Below, one piece after another: positions 30,164-37,330 of a DNA stretch of 37,330 nucleotides (positions are counted from its first letter, which is position 1; each line of letters starts with the position of its first letter). Position numbers and translations under genes: made by a program. The stretch covers positions 1 to 37,330 of the forward strand of contig NZ_SPQN01000044.1 in the NCBI RefSeq assembly GCF_004571065.1, written 5' to 3'. The notes under the pieces were generated by a model. The model did not search any database and was not told the origin of the DNA. It saw nothing but the letters and a program-made list of their open reading frames with translations. Source of the stretch: Geodermatophilus sp. DF01-2 (lineage in GTDB: Bacteria; Actinomycetota; Actinomycetes; Mycobacteriales; Geodermatophilaceae).

Positions 30164-31246
30164 TCACCCTCCGCCACGTGCCGGTCGGGACCTGACCGAC
30201 GCGCGCCGGGCCCGTGCCAGCAGGGCGAACGTCCGCCGGGCCATGAGCGCGGCGTCGAACTTCGCCGCCGCCCGGGCCCTCGCCCGCCGTCCGAGGTCCG
30301 CCCTCAGGTCCGGGTCGGCCAGCAGCGTCCCCAGTGCGTCCGCGAGCCGCTCCGGATCCTCGGTGGGGACGACGAGCACGTCCTCCCCTGCGGCGGCGGC
30401 GACGTCCCCCACGTCGGTGGCCACGCACGGCAACCCCTCGGCCATGGCCTCGAGCAGCACCAGCGGCAGCGCCTCGCGGCGGGAGGAGAGGCAGAAGACG
30501 TCCAGCCCGGCGAGGAAACCGCGGACGTCGCCGACGAAGCCGCGGAAGGCGACCGGCAGGCCCGCCGCCGCGGCCCGCAGCCGCTCGCCGTCGCGCCCCT
30601 CGCCACCCACCACCACCTCGACCGGCACACCGCGGTCGGCGAGCAGCGCGACGGCGTCGACCAGGACGTCGAACCCCTTCTGCTCGGTCAGCCGGCCCAG
30701 GGCACCGATCCGCGGCACCGCCCGCCCGGCCGGCCCGGCGGGGTCGACCGGGACGTCCACGCCGTTCGGGACGACGTGCACCCGGCCGGCCGGCAGCCGG
30801 TAGTCGGCGAGCACCTGCGCGCGGGCCTCGGAGGCCGGGGTCAGGACGGCGGCCATCGCGCCGTAGAGGTCGGCCAGGTGCGCGCGCCGCTCCCCCGCGC
30901 CGGTGTCGCCGGCCAGGTGCAGCACGCCGACCGTCGGCGCCACCTCCAGCGCCGCCGCCACCGCGGCCGCGTTCGACCCCGGGTCGACGAGGTTGACCAG
31001 CACGACGTCCGGCCGTTGCGCGGCCAGCGCCGCCCGCACTGCGGGCGCGGCCGCGGTGTGCCGGGCCAGCGGGACGGCGGCCGTCCGGTCGGGCGGCAGC
31101 ACCGGCGCGAAGCGGTCCGCGAGCGGGCCGGCGCAGACCAGTGACGCCGTCCAGCCCAGCCCGCCGGCCCGCCGCAGGAGGGAGGTGAGGTAGACCTCGG
31201 CGCCGCCCCAGGCCTCCGAGTCGCAGACCAGCGACACCCGGCTCAC
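30164..31246 (-). CDS. GT4-type glycosyltransferase
   Basis: 360 residues from the GTG at 31246. GT-B fold: the N-terminal domain begins 'VSLVCDSEAWGGAEVYLTSL' with the G-G-A/S-E acceptor loop, and the C-terminal domain carries 'VPNGVDVP', 'LGRLTEQKGFDVLVDAVALL' and the nucleotide-sugar motif 'SSRREALPLVLLEAMAEGLP' (E-x7-E type). It transfers a sugar from a nucleotide donor with retention. The GTG overlaps the stop of the GT9 gene by four bases. It belongs to a four-gene set of glycosyltransferases that looks like a surface-polysaccharide locus. The sugar is not predictable. Confidence 0.9.
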   Translation of the reverse strand: MSRVSLVCDSEAWGGAEVYLTSLLRRAGGLGWTASLVCAGPLADRFAPVLPPDRTAAVPLARHTAAAPAVRAALAAQRPDVVLVNLVDPGSNAAAVAAALEVAPTVGVLHLAGDTGAGERRAHLADLYGAMAAVLTPASEARAQVLADYRLPAGRVHVVPNGVDVPVDPAGPAGRAVPRIGALGRLTEQKGFDVLVDAVALLADRGVPVEVVVGGEGRDGERLRAAAAGLPVAFRGFVGDVRGFLAGLDVFCLSSRREALPLVLLEAMAEGLPCVATDVGDVAAAAGEDVLVVPTEDPERLADALGTLLADPDLRADLGRRARARAAAKFDAALMARRTFALLARARRASVRSRPARGGG

Positions 31247-32304
31247 CGGGGAACCAGTTCCCGGGCCGCGGCCAGCACGTCGCGAGGCCGCACCGACGCG
31301 GCACAGCGGAAGTCGATCGGGCACACCAGGTGCGGGCACGGCGCGCACGGCACGTCGGCCACCACCGCCCGGTGCCGCGGCCCCCGGTGGGCCCACCGCA
31401 CCGGGTCGCCGGGCAGGAACACCGTGACCGAACGCGCCCCCACCGCGGCGGCGAGGTGCGCGGAGCCGGTGTCGTTGCCGACCAGCACCGCGGCGTCGCG
31501 CAGCAGCGCGGCCAGGCCGCCCAGGCTGGTGGCGCCGGTGAGGTCGACCACCGGGGCGCGCATCGCGGTGACGACCGCGGCCCCGACCGCGCCCTCCCCC
31601 GGCCCGCCGGTGACCACGACGGACAGCCCGTCGGCCGCCAGGGCGTCGCCCACGGCGGCGTACCGCCCGGCCGGCCAGCGCCGGGTCGGCGACGAGGCGC
31701 CGGGGTGCAGGACGGCGTAGCCGCCGGGGACCAGGCCGTGCCGGTCCAGCGTCGCCGCGTGCTCGGCCTCGTCCGCAGGGGTGAGCGGAAAGGCCATCGT
31801 GGGTCGACCGGACGGCGGCAGACCCAGGTGCTCGAACAGCCGGGTGTGCCGCTCGACCTCGTGCAGCTCCAGCGGGTAGCGCAGGTGCAGGTGCTCCGTT
31901 CCCGGCGGCGGCTCCCAGCCGGTGGGGGCGAAGCCGCCGACCAGCCGCGCGCCCAGGGCCGCGGTGACCCGGTTGGCCGCCGGCCGGTCGCCGTACACCT
32001 GCAGCGCCAGGTCGAAGCGCCGCTCGGCGGCCGCGGCCACGAACGGGGCCCAGCCGGACGGGTCCGGCGGCCGCTCCGGGATGCCGTCGGCACCGGGGAA
32101 GGGCAGCAGCTCGTCGACGGCGTCCCCCAGGCGGGCGACCACCGCGGCCATCTCCGGCCAGGTGACCAGGCTGACCGACAGGTCCGGGCGGACGTCGCGC
32201 AGCCGGCGCAGGGCCGGCAGCGAGCACAGCAGGTCACCCAGCCCCACCCGGAGCCGCACGAGGGCGACCCGGCGGACCGCCGGGTCGGCGAGGGGTGCGG
32301 TCAC
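31243..32304 (-). CDS. GT9 glycosyltransferase (heptosyltransferase-like)
   Basis: 353 residues from the GTG at 32304, chosen because GGAGG lies five bases upstream; a GTG at 32316 would add four residues but has poorer spacing. GT-B fold: 'LRVGLGDLLCSLPALRRL' at the N-terminus and 'VLVGNDTGSAHLAAAVG' plus 'ARSVTVFLPGDPVRWAHRG' in the C-domain, as in LPS heptosyltransferases. In gram-positive actinobacteria these act on other surface glycans. Four cysteines near the C-terminus ('PCAPCPHLVCPIDFRC') could form a metal site or disulphides. It is coupled to the GT4 gene downstream and starts 95 bases from the divergent GT4/GT2 pair. Confidence 0.88.
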   Translation of the reverse strand: MTAPLADPAVRRVALVRLRVGLGDLLCSLPALRRLRDVRPDLSVSLVTWPEMAAVVARLGDAVDELLPFPGADGIPERPPDPSGWAPFVAAAAERRFDLALQVYGDRPAANRVTAALGARLVGGFAPTGWEPPPGTEHLHLRYPLELHEVERHTRLFEHLGLPPSGRPTMAFPLTPADEAEHAATLDRHGLVPGGYAVLHPGASSPTRRWPAGRYAAVGDALAADGLSVVVTGGPGEGAVGAAVVTAMRAPVVDLTGATSLGGLAALLRDAAVLVGNDTGSAHLAAAVGARSVTVFLPGDPVRWAHRGPRHRAVVADVPCAPCPHLVCPIDFRCAASVRPRDVLAAARELVPR

Positions 32305-32399
32305 CGGCGCCTCCACTCCCCCGGCGCGGGCTCGCCGGGTCTGCTGTACTGCGGGTCCTGTCCAGAAGCGGCAGGTCCCATGCGTGCAGGGGAGGTCCC

Positions 32400-33638
32400 G
32401 TGGACCCGGTCCGCCGCCCGGCCACCGGCCGGCACGTCCTGCGGCTGTGCAGCGTCTTCGAGCCGCTGCCGGCCCGCGGGGACACCTCCGCCGTCGACGG
32501 CCGGGCCGCCCGGTTCGACCCGATCGGCGGCATGCAGAACCACACCGCCACGCTGACCCGCTGCCTCGACGCGCAGGGCTCCGTCCAGACGGTGGTCACC
32601 TCCCGGCTGGCCGGACGGCGCGGCCGTGTGCCGATGGGCCGGGCGGCGGTCGTCCACCGCACCGGGCTGCGGGTGCCGTGGCTGCGGCAGCTGTGGGCGC
32701 TGGATGCGCTGCGCGTTGTCCTCCGGCCGGGAGCGCGGCCGGTCGACGTCGTGCACGCCCACCAGGGGGAGGACCTCGCCACTCTCCTGCTGGCCCGGCT
32801 GGCCGCCCGGCGGCACGGGTGCCCGCTGGTGGTGACGGTGCACTGCAGCGTCGGGCACACGCTGCGCGGCCGAGGCCTGCGCACCCGGCTGCTGCGGGCG
32901 CTCGGGGGGTGGATCGAGCGGTCGGCGTTGTCCCGGGCGGACGCGGTCGTCGTCCTCACCGACCGGACGGCGGCCGCCTTGATGGGCGACGGGGTGCCGG
33001 CCGAGCGGGTGACCACCATCCCGTCGGGCTTCGACCCCGGGCTGTTCGCCGGCGACCACCCCGACGTCTTCCCCGGCGCGGGCCGCCCGCGGATGGGCTA
33101 CGTCGGCCGGCTGGCGCCGCAGAAGCGCGCCGACCGGCTGGTCGAGGCCTTCGGCCGGATGCGCGAGCCGGCACACCTGGTGGTCGTCGGCGACGGCCCC
33201 GACCGCGACCGGGTCCGGCAGCTGGCGGCAGCGAGCCCGCGCGCCGACCGGGTCACGCTGAGCGGCTTCGTCGAGCATCCCGCCGTCCCGGCCGTGCTCG
33301 CCTCGCTCGACGTGCTGGTGCTGCCCTCGGCCTACGAGGAGATGGGCTCGGTGCTGACCGAGGCCATGGCCTCGGGGCTGCCGGTGGTGGCCAGCGACGT
33401 CGGCGGCATCCCGGAGGTGGTGCGCGGCGGCGTCACCGGCCTGCTCGTGCCGCCCGGGGACGTCGACGCGCTGGCCGCGGCGCTGGACCGGTTGGCCGCC
33501 GACCCCGGCCTGCGGGCCCGCCTGTCGGCCGGGGCGCGCGCCCGCGCTGCCGACTACTCGTGGCCCCAGCTGGCCGCGCGGGTGGCCGCGGTCTACGCCC
33601 GCGTGCGGGAGGAGGAGCTGCTGGAGGCCGCGGCGTGA
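32400..33638 (+). CDS. GT4-type glycosyltransferase
   Basis: 412 residues from the GTG at 32400, with GGGGAGG a few bases upstream. GT-B fold: N-terminal 'LRLCSVFEPLPA' and 'DPIGGMQNHTATLTRCLDAQ' (acceptor loop), 'VHAHQGEDLATLL', then 'GYVGRLAPQKRADRLVEAFG' and the donor motif 'SAYEEMGSVLTEAMASGLPV' (E-x7-E). It resembles enzymes that add mannose or glucose to cell-surface lipids or glycans. Its stop overlaps the GTG of the GT2 fusion. It forms a divergent pair with the GT9/GT4 operon, so the four genes probably build one glycan. Confidence 0.9.
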   Translation: MDPVRRPATGRHVLRLCSVFEPLPARGDTSAVDGRAARFDPIGGMQNHTATLTRCLDAQGSVQTVVTSRLAGRRGRVPMGRAAVVHRTGLRVPWLRQLWALDALRVVLRPGARPVDVVHAHQGEDLATLLLARLAARRHGCPLVVTVHCSVGHTLRGRGLRTRLLRALGGWIERSALSRADAVVVLTDRTAAALMGDGVPAERVTTIPSGFDPGLFAGDHPDVFPGAGRPRMGYVGRLAPQKRADRLVEAFGRMREPAHLVVVGDGPDRDRVRQLAAASPRADRVTLSGFVEHPAVPAVLASLDVLVLPSAYEEMGSVLTEAMASGLPVVASDVGGIPEVVRGGVTGLLVPPGDVDALAAALDRLAADPGLRARLSAGARARAADYSWPQLAARVAAVYARVREEELLEAAA

Positions 33639-35437
33639 CGGCGGTCGGCGTGCTCGTTCCCGTGTACGACCAGGCCGCGTTCCTGCCCCGCGCGCTGGAG
33701 GGGCTGCTCGCCCAGGACGTCGCCGACTGGACGGCGCTGGTGCTCGACGACGGCTCCCCCGACCCGGACGTCGTCGCCGCCGTCGTGACCGCGCTCGGCG
33801 ACCCCCGCGTCCGGCTGCTGCGGCAGCCCGGCAACCGGGGCCTCGGCGCCACGCTCAACACCGGGCTCGACGCGCTCGGCACCCCGCTGGTGGCCTACCT
33901 GCCCGCCGACGACGTCTGGTCTCCCCACCACCTCGCCGCGCTGCTGGCGTGCCTCGCCGACCCGGCCGTCGTCCTGGCGTCGTCCCGCCTGGCCGAGCCG
34001 TCGGGCACCCCGTACGCGCAACTGGTGCAGGTCGCCCACCGGGTCACCGCCGAGCGGTGGACCGAGCGGGCGGAGCTGGAGTCCGACGACCTGGGCCGGC
34101 TGATGTGGGACCGGCTGCGGACCCGCGGCCGGACGGCGGACACCGGCCGGGTCACCTGCACGTGGACCCGCCACCCCGGCCAGCGCTCGGCGGCGCTGCG
34201 CGAGTCGCGGGACGGCGGGCTGAACGTCTTCCGCAGCCGCTACCGGGTGGCCGGTCCGCTGCGCTTCGCGTCGTCCGACGGCGGGGACGTCGACGAGGTC
34301 GCCCGCTACGCGCGGTTCCGGTCGTCGGCGTACCCGGTGGCGGTGGACGGGCTCTCCGTGCTGATGGTCGGCGAGCTCGCGCTGAACCCGGAGCGGGTCC
34401 TGGCGCTGGCCGAGCGCGGGCACCGGCTCACCGGGCTGTGGACCGCCGACGGCCTCGGCGACGCCACCGTCGGGCCGCTGCCGTTCGGGCACGTGGCCGA
34501 CCTCGACCGCGACCGCTGGCGGGAGGAAGTGCGCGAGCTGGCGCCCGACGTGGTGTGGGCGCAGCTGAACTGGCGCGCGGTGCCGTTCGCGCGCGAGGTG
34601 CAGTCGGCGTTCCCGGAGCTGCCGTTCGTGTGGACGTTCAAGGAGGCGCCGCAGCGCAGTCTCGTCCGCGGCGAGTGGCCGCTGCTGGCCGACCTGGTGT
34701 GTCGCGCCGACGCCTGCCTGTTCGCCACCGAGGAGGAGCGCGACTGGTTCGCCCTGGCGCTGTCCGGCCGGGTCGACCCGGCGCGGCTCGGCGTGCTGGA
34801 CGGCGACCTGCCCAAGCGCGACTGGCTGGACGCGCCCCTGTCTCCGAAGCTCTCCGACGGCGACGGGCAGCCGCACACCGCCGTCGTCGGCCGGCCGTCG
34901 GGGCTGGACCTCGCCTGGGTGCTGGGCCTGGCCGCCCGCGGCGTGCACACCCACCTCTACGGCCAGGTGCGGGCACCGGGGCCGAAGGGCTCGTGGACCG
35001 GCTGGCTGGAGCCGGCCCTGGCCGCGGCGCCGGAGTTCGTGCACGTGCACCCCGCCGTCGGCCCGGAGGACTGGGTGACCGAGCTGTCCCGGTACGACGC
35101 CGGCTGGCTGCACCGCTTCGACAGCGCCAACGGCGGCGACCTGCGGCGGGCGACCTGGGACGACCTCAACTCCCCCGCCCGGTTGCCGGTCTGCCTCGCC
35201 GCCGGGCTGCCGCTGCTGCAGCAGGCCAACCCGGGGTCGCTGGTGTCGGTGGAGCGGGTGCTGCACCGCGACGGCACCGGGCTGCTCTACTCCGACGCCG
35301 ACGAGGTCGCCGCCGTCCTCGCGGAGGAGGTGGCGTCGCGCCGCGGCGGGACGGCGGCGTTCGCCGTGCGCGAGCAGCACACCTTCGACGCGCACGCCGA
35401 CCGCGTGGTGGAGCTGTTCCGGTCCCTGGCCCACTGA
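33635..35437 (+). CDS. Two-domain glycosyltransferase: GT2 (GT-A) fused to a GT-B-like domain
   Basis: 600 residues. Residues 1 to about 230 are a GT2 fold: 'VGVLVPVYDQAAFLPRALEG', the donor Asp pair in 'LVLDDGSPDPD' (Asp38-Asp39) and 'YLPADDVWSPHHLAAL' (D-D at 92-93). From about 240 on is a second, unrelated half with Rossmann-like pieces: 'LMVGELALNPERVLALAERG', 'APDVVWAQLNWRAVPFAREV', 'GVLDGDLPKRDWLDAP', 'DLAWVLGLAARGVHTHLYG', 'LPVCLAAGLPLLQQANPGSL'. This resembles a GT-B sugar transferase. Two sugars may be added by one chain. The GTG overlaps the GT4 stop. The GT-B assignment is from overall pattern and is moderate. Confidence 0.8.
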   Translation: MTAVGVLVPVYDQAAFLPRALEGLLAQDVADWTALVLDDGSPDPDVVAAVVTALGDPRVRLLRQPGNRGLGATLNTGLDALGTPLVAYLPADDVWSPHHLAALLACLADPAVVLASSRLAEPSGTPYAQLVQVAHRVTAERWTERAELESDDLGRLMWDRLRTRGRTADTGRVTCTWTRHPGQRSAALRESRDGGLNVFRSRYRVAGPLRFASSDGGDVDEVARYARFRSSAYPVAVDGLSVLMVGELALNPERVLALAERGHRLTGLWTADGLGDATVGPLPFGHVADLDRDRWREEVRELAPDVVWAQLNWRAVPFAREVQSAFPELPFVWTFKEAPQRSLVRGEWPLLADLVCRADACLFATEEERDWFALALSGRVDPARLGVLDGDLPKRDWLDAPLSPKLSDGDGQPHTAVVGRPSGLDLAWVLGLAARGVHTHLYGQVRAPGPKGSWTGWLEPALAAAPEFVHVHPAVGPEDWVTELSRYDAGWLHRFDSANGGDLRRATWDDLNSPARLPVCLAAGLPLLQQANPGSLVSVERVLHRDGTGLLYSDADEVAAVLAEEVASRRGGTAAFAVREQHTFDAHADRVVELFRSLAH

Positions 35438-35444
35438 GGTCGTA

Positions 35445-35478
35445 CCCGCAGGCTCGCGGGCCGCACCGGTCCGCCGGT
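35445..35478. terminator. Two small hairpins between convergent genes
   Basis: CCCGC (35445-35449) pairs with GCGGG (35456-35460) over a six-base loop. ACCGG (35465-35469) pairs with CCGGT (35474-35478) over four bases. They fill the 40-base gap between the GT2 fusion stop and the VKOR-like stop, so they may end both transcripts. No U-tract. Confidence 0.4.
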
Positions 35479-36014
35479 CAGCCGCCGCGCACCCGCCGCC
35501 AGGCCCGCCGTGCCTCGGGCAGCGCGAGCGCCAGGGAGGCGGTGGACACGGCGGTGGCGGTCTGGCACCAGGCGCACAGTGCCTTGTTCTCCCGCCACTC
35601 CTCGCGGGCCAGCGCCACGTTCGTGACCACGTCGGTGGCGACCTTGGCGGTCATGAGCAGGGGCAGCACCGGCTTGTGCCGCGCCCGGTCCTGCCCGCCC
35701 GCACCGGCCAGCCAGGCGGTGACCGCGTAGGTGAGGACCATCATCAGGCCGTCCGGGCTGGACGCGCGCCGGTACGCGTAGTCCGATGCGTCGACGCGGT
35801 CGCTGTCGAACGGCCCGACCGGTGGATCGGGGATGTGCCGGAGGATCCCGGTCTGGTAGGCGCCGACGACCTGACCCATGCCGGCACCGAGGAGCGAGAG
35901 ACCCACGATCCATCGGCGGCGCCGCAGGGTGGGGTCCGAGCCGGTGCGCAGGTACCGGGACAGCTGCGACGGGCTCGGGCTGCCGCCGCCGTAGCGCGGG
36001 TCGGGGACGTTCAC
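35478..36014 (-). CDS. VKOR-like membrane protein with a CxxC motif
   Basis: 178 residues from the GTG at 36014, with site AGGAGG. Four hydrophobic segments are predicted (about 35-53, 90-106, 118-136, 147-165). The last one opens with C-A-W-C (Cys147, Cys150). The middle 'DPPVGPFDSDRVDASDYAYR' is a conserved stretch remembered from actinobacterial vitamin K epoxide reductase family proteins. VKOR proteins use a CxxC to reoxidise thiol oxidases with quinone. The second cysteine pair of classical VKOR is not seen, so enzymatic activity is uncertain. It is possible that it is only VKOR-like. Confidence 0.6.
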   Translation of the reverse strand: MNVPDPRYGGGSPSPSQLSRYLRTGSDPTLRRRRWIVGLSLLGAGMGQVVGAYQTGILRHIPDPPVGPFDSDRVDASDYAYRRASSPDGLMMVLTYAVTAWLAGAGGQDRARHKPVLPLLMTAKVATDVVTNVALAREEWRENKALCAWCQTATAVSTASLALALPEARRAWRRVRGG

Positions 36015-36209
36015 GGGTGACCTCCTCGGGACGCTGGATCTGGGGCCAGTGCCCTCCGGCGGCCGACCCGAACCCCACTCGGTGTCCTCGCCGGAGGAGT
36101 GACCTGCGTCCCGGCCGGCAGCCGCCGGCCGGCCGGTCACGCTCCGGACCGGGCGGTCCTGTCGGATCCCCGGTCTAGCGTCGCGCCGTCCGGGCGGGAG
36201 GGGGAACGG

Positions 36210-37052
36210 GTGTCGAGCGATCTGCGGTGGGCGGTCACGGACGGGCCGGCGGGGACCGCTGCCGTCGCGCTGCCCGACGACGGCCCGGCTGCCCACCTGC
36301 TCGACCGCGCCCACGGCGTGGGGTTCTGGTGCTCCCGGCAGGCCGGCGGCTGCGGCGGGCCGCTCGTCCTGGAAGCCGAGGACGGCGTCCGGCCGCGGTT
36401 CCGGCACCAGGGCGACACGCGGTGCCGCTACGTCGGCCGGGAGGCCGACGCGGGTCCGAGGTACGACCACCTCCGCTACCAGCGGGCCCTGGCGGCGTGG
36501 CTCGCCGGACAGGGTCACCACCTCCGCGTGCAGAAGGTGCCCCAACCGGACGGGCGGACCGGGCTGCACGTGGTCGTGGACGACGTCGGTCAGGCGATCG
36601 AGGTGCAGCTCGCACCGCTTCCGGACACCGTCTGGCGCCGCCGCGACGACCGCTACCGACGACAGGTCCGGCACGTGACCTGGCTCTACGGCCCCGCGGC
36701 CCAGTCCGCCGGCGACACGGAGGCGGCCGTGCGTGGCGTGGCGTACTCGGTGCGCCGCCACCGCACGGGGCTTCTGGTCGGCGTCCGGGACGTCGACGGC
36801 GGGACGCGCTGGGTCCCCCTGGGCGCCTGCCGGCTCACCGCCGACGGCTTCGCCGCACCCGGCGCCACGGAGGCCCGGGCCCGGCACGCCGAGCGTGCAG
36901 CCGGACGCCAGGAGGCGGCACGGCGCGCCGCCCGGTGCGCGGCGAGAGCCGCCCAGCAGGCCCTGGGTCCCGGTCGTGGACGGCGGGGTGCCTCGATCAC
37001 GGGGGGCAGACCGCCGGCTCCGGATCTGCACCCGCTGCCCTTCCCGCGGTGA
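36210..37052 (+). CDS. CoiA-like competence/nuclease family protein
   Basis: 280 residues from the GTG at 36210, with GGGAGGGGG upstream. An N-terminal zinc-finger-like region ('FWCSRQAGGCGGPLVLEAE', 'RPRFRHQGDTRCRYVG', with Cys41, Cys48, His66, Cys72) is followed by a restriction-endonuclease-like core: 'YDHLRYQRALAAWLAGQGHH', 'LHVVVDDVGQAIEVQLA' and 'WRRRDDRYRRQVRHVTWLYG'. The I-E-V-Q strand (Glu131, Gln133) matches CoiA. Where CoiA has an Asp in its 'R-x-D-V' strand, this protein has His120, which would weaken a PD-(D/E)xK metal site. A basic, Ala/Arg-rich tail (about 220-280) may bind DNA. No other competence genes are nearby. Confidence 0.7.
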   Translation: MSSDLRWAVTDGPAGTAAVALPDDGPAAHLLDRAHGVGFWCSRQAGGCGGPLVLEAEDGVRPRFRHQGDTRCRYVGREADAGPRYDHLRYQRALAAWLAGQGHHLRVQKVPQPDGRTGLHVVVDDVGQAIEVQLAPLPDTVWRRRDDRYRRQVRHVTWLYGPAAQSAGDTEAAVRGVAYSVRRHRTGLLVGVRDVDGGTRWVPLGACRLTADGFAAPGATEARARHAERAAGRQEAARRAARCAARAAQQALGPGRGRRGASITGGRPPAPDLHPLPFPR

Positions 37053-37330
37053 CTCTCCGCGGCACCGGTGCCACCACCCCCGCGGTTCCCTGACCGACGA
37101 ATCGCCGACTGGACGCAGCCGGACGCGATCAGAACGCCCGGCGTCCCCGACTGACCAACCTATGAGGTCGAAGTCAAGTCGGGCTTGGAGCGTTCTTGGG
37201 TAAGGGTGATCGGCTCGCCGGTGTCCGGTCGAGCTGATCTTGACGTTGGGGTTGTGTGCGCGTGCGTGTGGGCGGTGCCTGCGCCCGTCTCCCGGCCCTA
37301 CGTAGCGTTCAAGCGGGTTGTTCCCGACAG
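37053..37330. other. Gene-free window end with lower GC
   Basis: 278 bases hold no coding frame I can support. Base composition drops relative to the genes (for example around 37150-37210). Bases 37253-37270 are mostly alternating purine and pyrimidine (GTTGTGTGCGCGTGCGTG). The stretch may lead to a gene or mobile element beyond the window. Confidence 0.4.

Overview
The window is chromosomal DNA of a very high-GC actinobacterium. Start codons are often GTG, four-base start/stop overlaps (ATGA or GTGA) are frequent, and third codon positions are almost all G or C. The family mix (PAS-GAF-ANTAR regulator, PAS-GAF-SpoIIE phosphatase, DUF222-HNH '13E12' protein, an MshC-type cysteine ligase, YceI without signal peptide) points to Actinomycetia, and the overall style resembles Geodermatophilaceae (Blastococcus, Geodermatophilus, Modestobacter). 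The family-level placement is an inference. No rRNA, tRNA, CRISPR array, intact insertion sequence or phage gene was seen.

Layout. 1-500: the end of a secreted NlpC/P60 cell-wall hydrolase and a bidirectional terminator. 525-4731: a cyclase/thiamine-diphosphate enzyme operon and a PAS-GAF-SpoIIE phosphatase. 4800-5400: remnants of a DUF1905 gene and a chromate transporter, with a perfect 20-bp-stem hairpin between them. 5430-7763: YceI, then divergently a small Ala/Arg-rich protein coupled to a PAS-GAF-ANTAR regulator. 7900-19991: about 12 kb of acyl-CoA metabolism. It holds a CoA-transferase/enoyl-CoA hydratase/alpha-methylacyl-CoA racemase operon, MaoC plus an acyl-CoA ligase, IcmF plus a BtuF-like protein lacking a signal peptide, and divergently an acyl-CoA dehydrogenase coupled to a kinase-DUF6285 fusion.

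20000-26900: single genes (acetyltransferase, LysE exporter, VTT membrane protein, a 49-residue protein, DUF222-HNH, an MshC-like ligase, pyridoxal kinase) mixed with an acyl-CoA dehydrogenase remnant and an amino-acid permease remnant. 26889-30029: quinone-oxidoreductase-type enzyme, succinic semialdehyde dehydrogenase, DUF1622 protein. 30164-35437: four glycosyltransferases in two divergent pairs, probably for a cell-surface polysaccharide. 35478-37052: a VKOR-like membrane protein and a CoiA-like nuclease. 37053-37330: no recognisable gene.

How the genes work together. The most interesting unit is the acyl-CoA region. The dehydrogenase and kinase-DUF6285 pair looks like a compact form of the LvaC/LvaA/LvaB machinery, which phosphorylates 4-hydroxyacyl-CoA and then eliminates phosphate. 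It is divergent from a B12-dependent fused mutase across a shared palindromic operator candidate. Together with the racemase, hydratases, CoA-transferase and ligase, this suggests a pathway for branched or gamma-hydroxy carboxylic acids. The substrate is not visible in the sequence.
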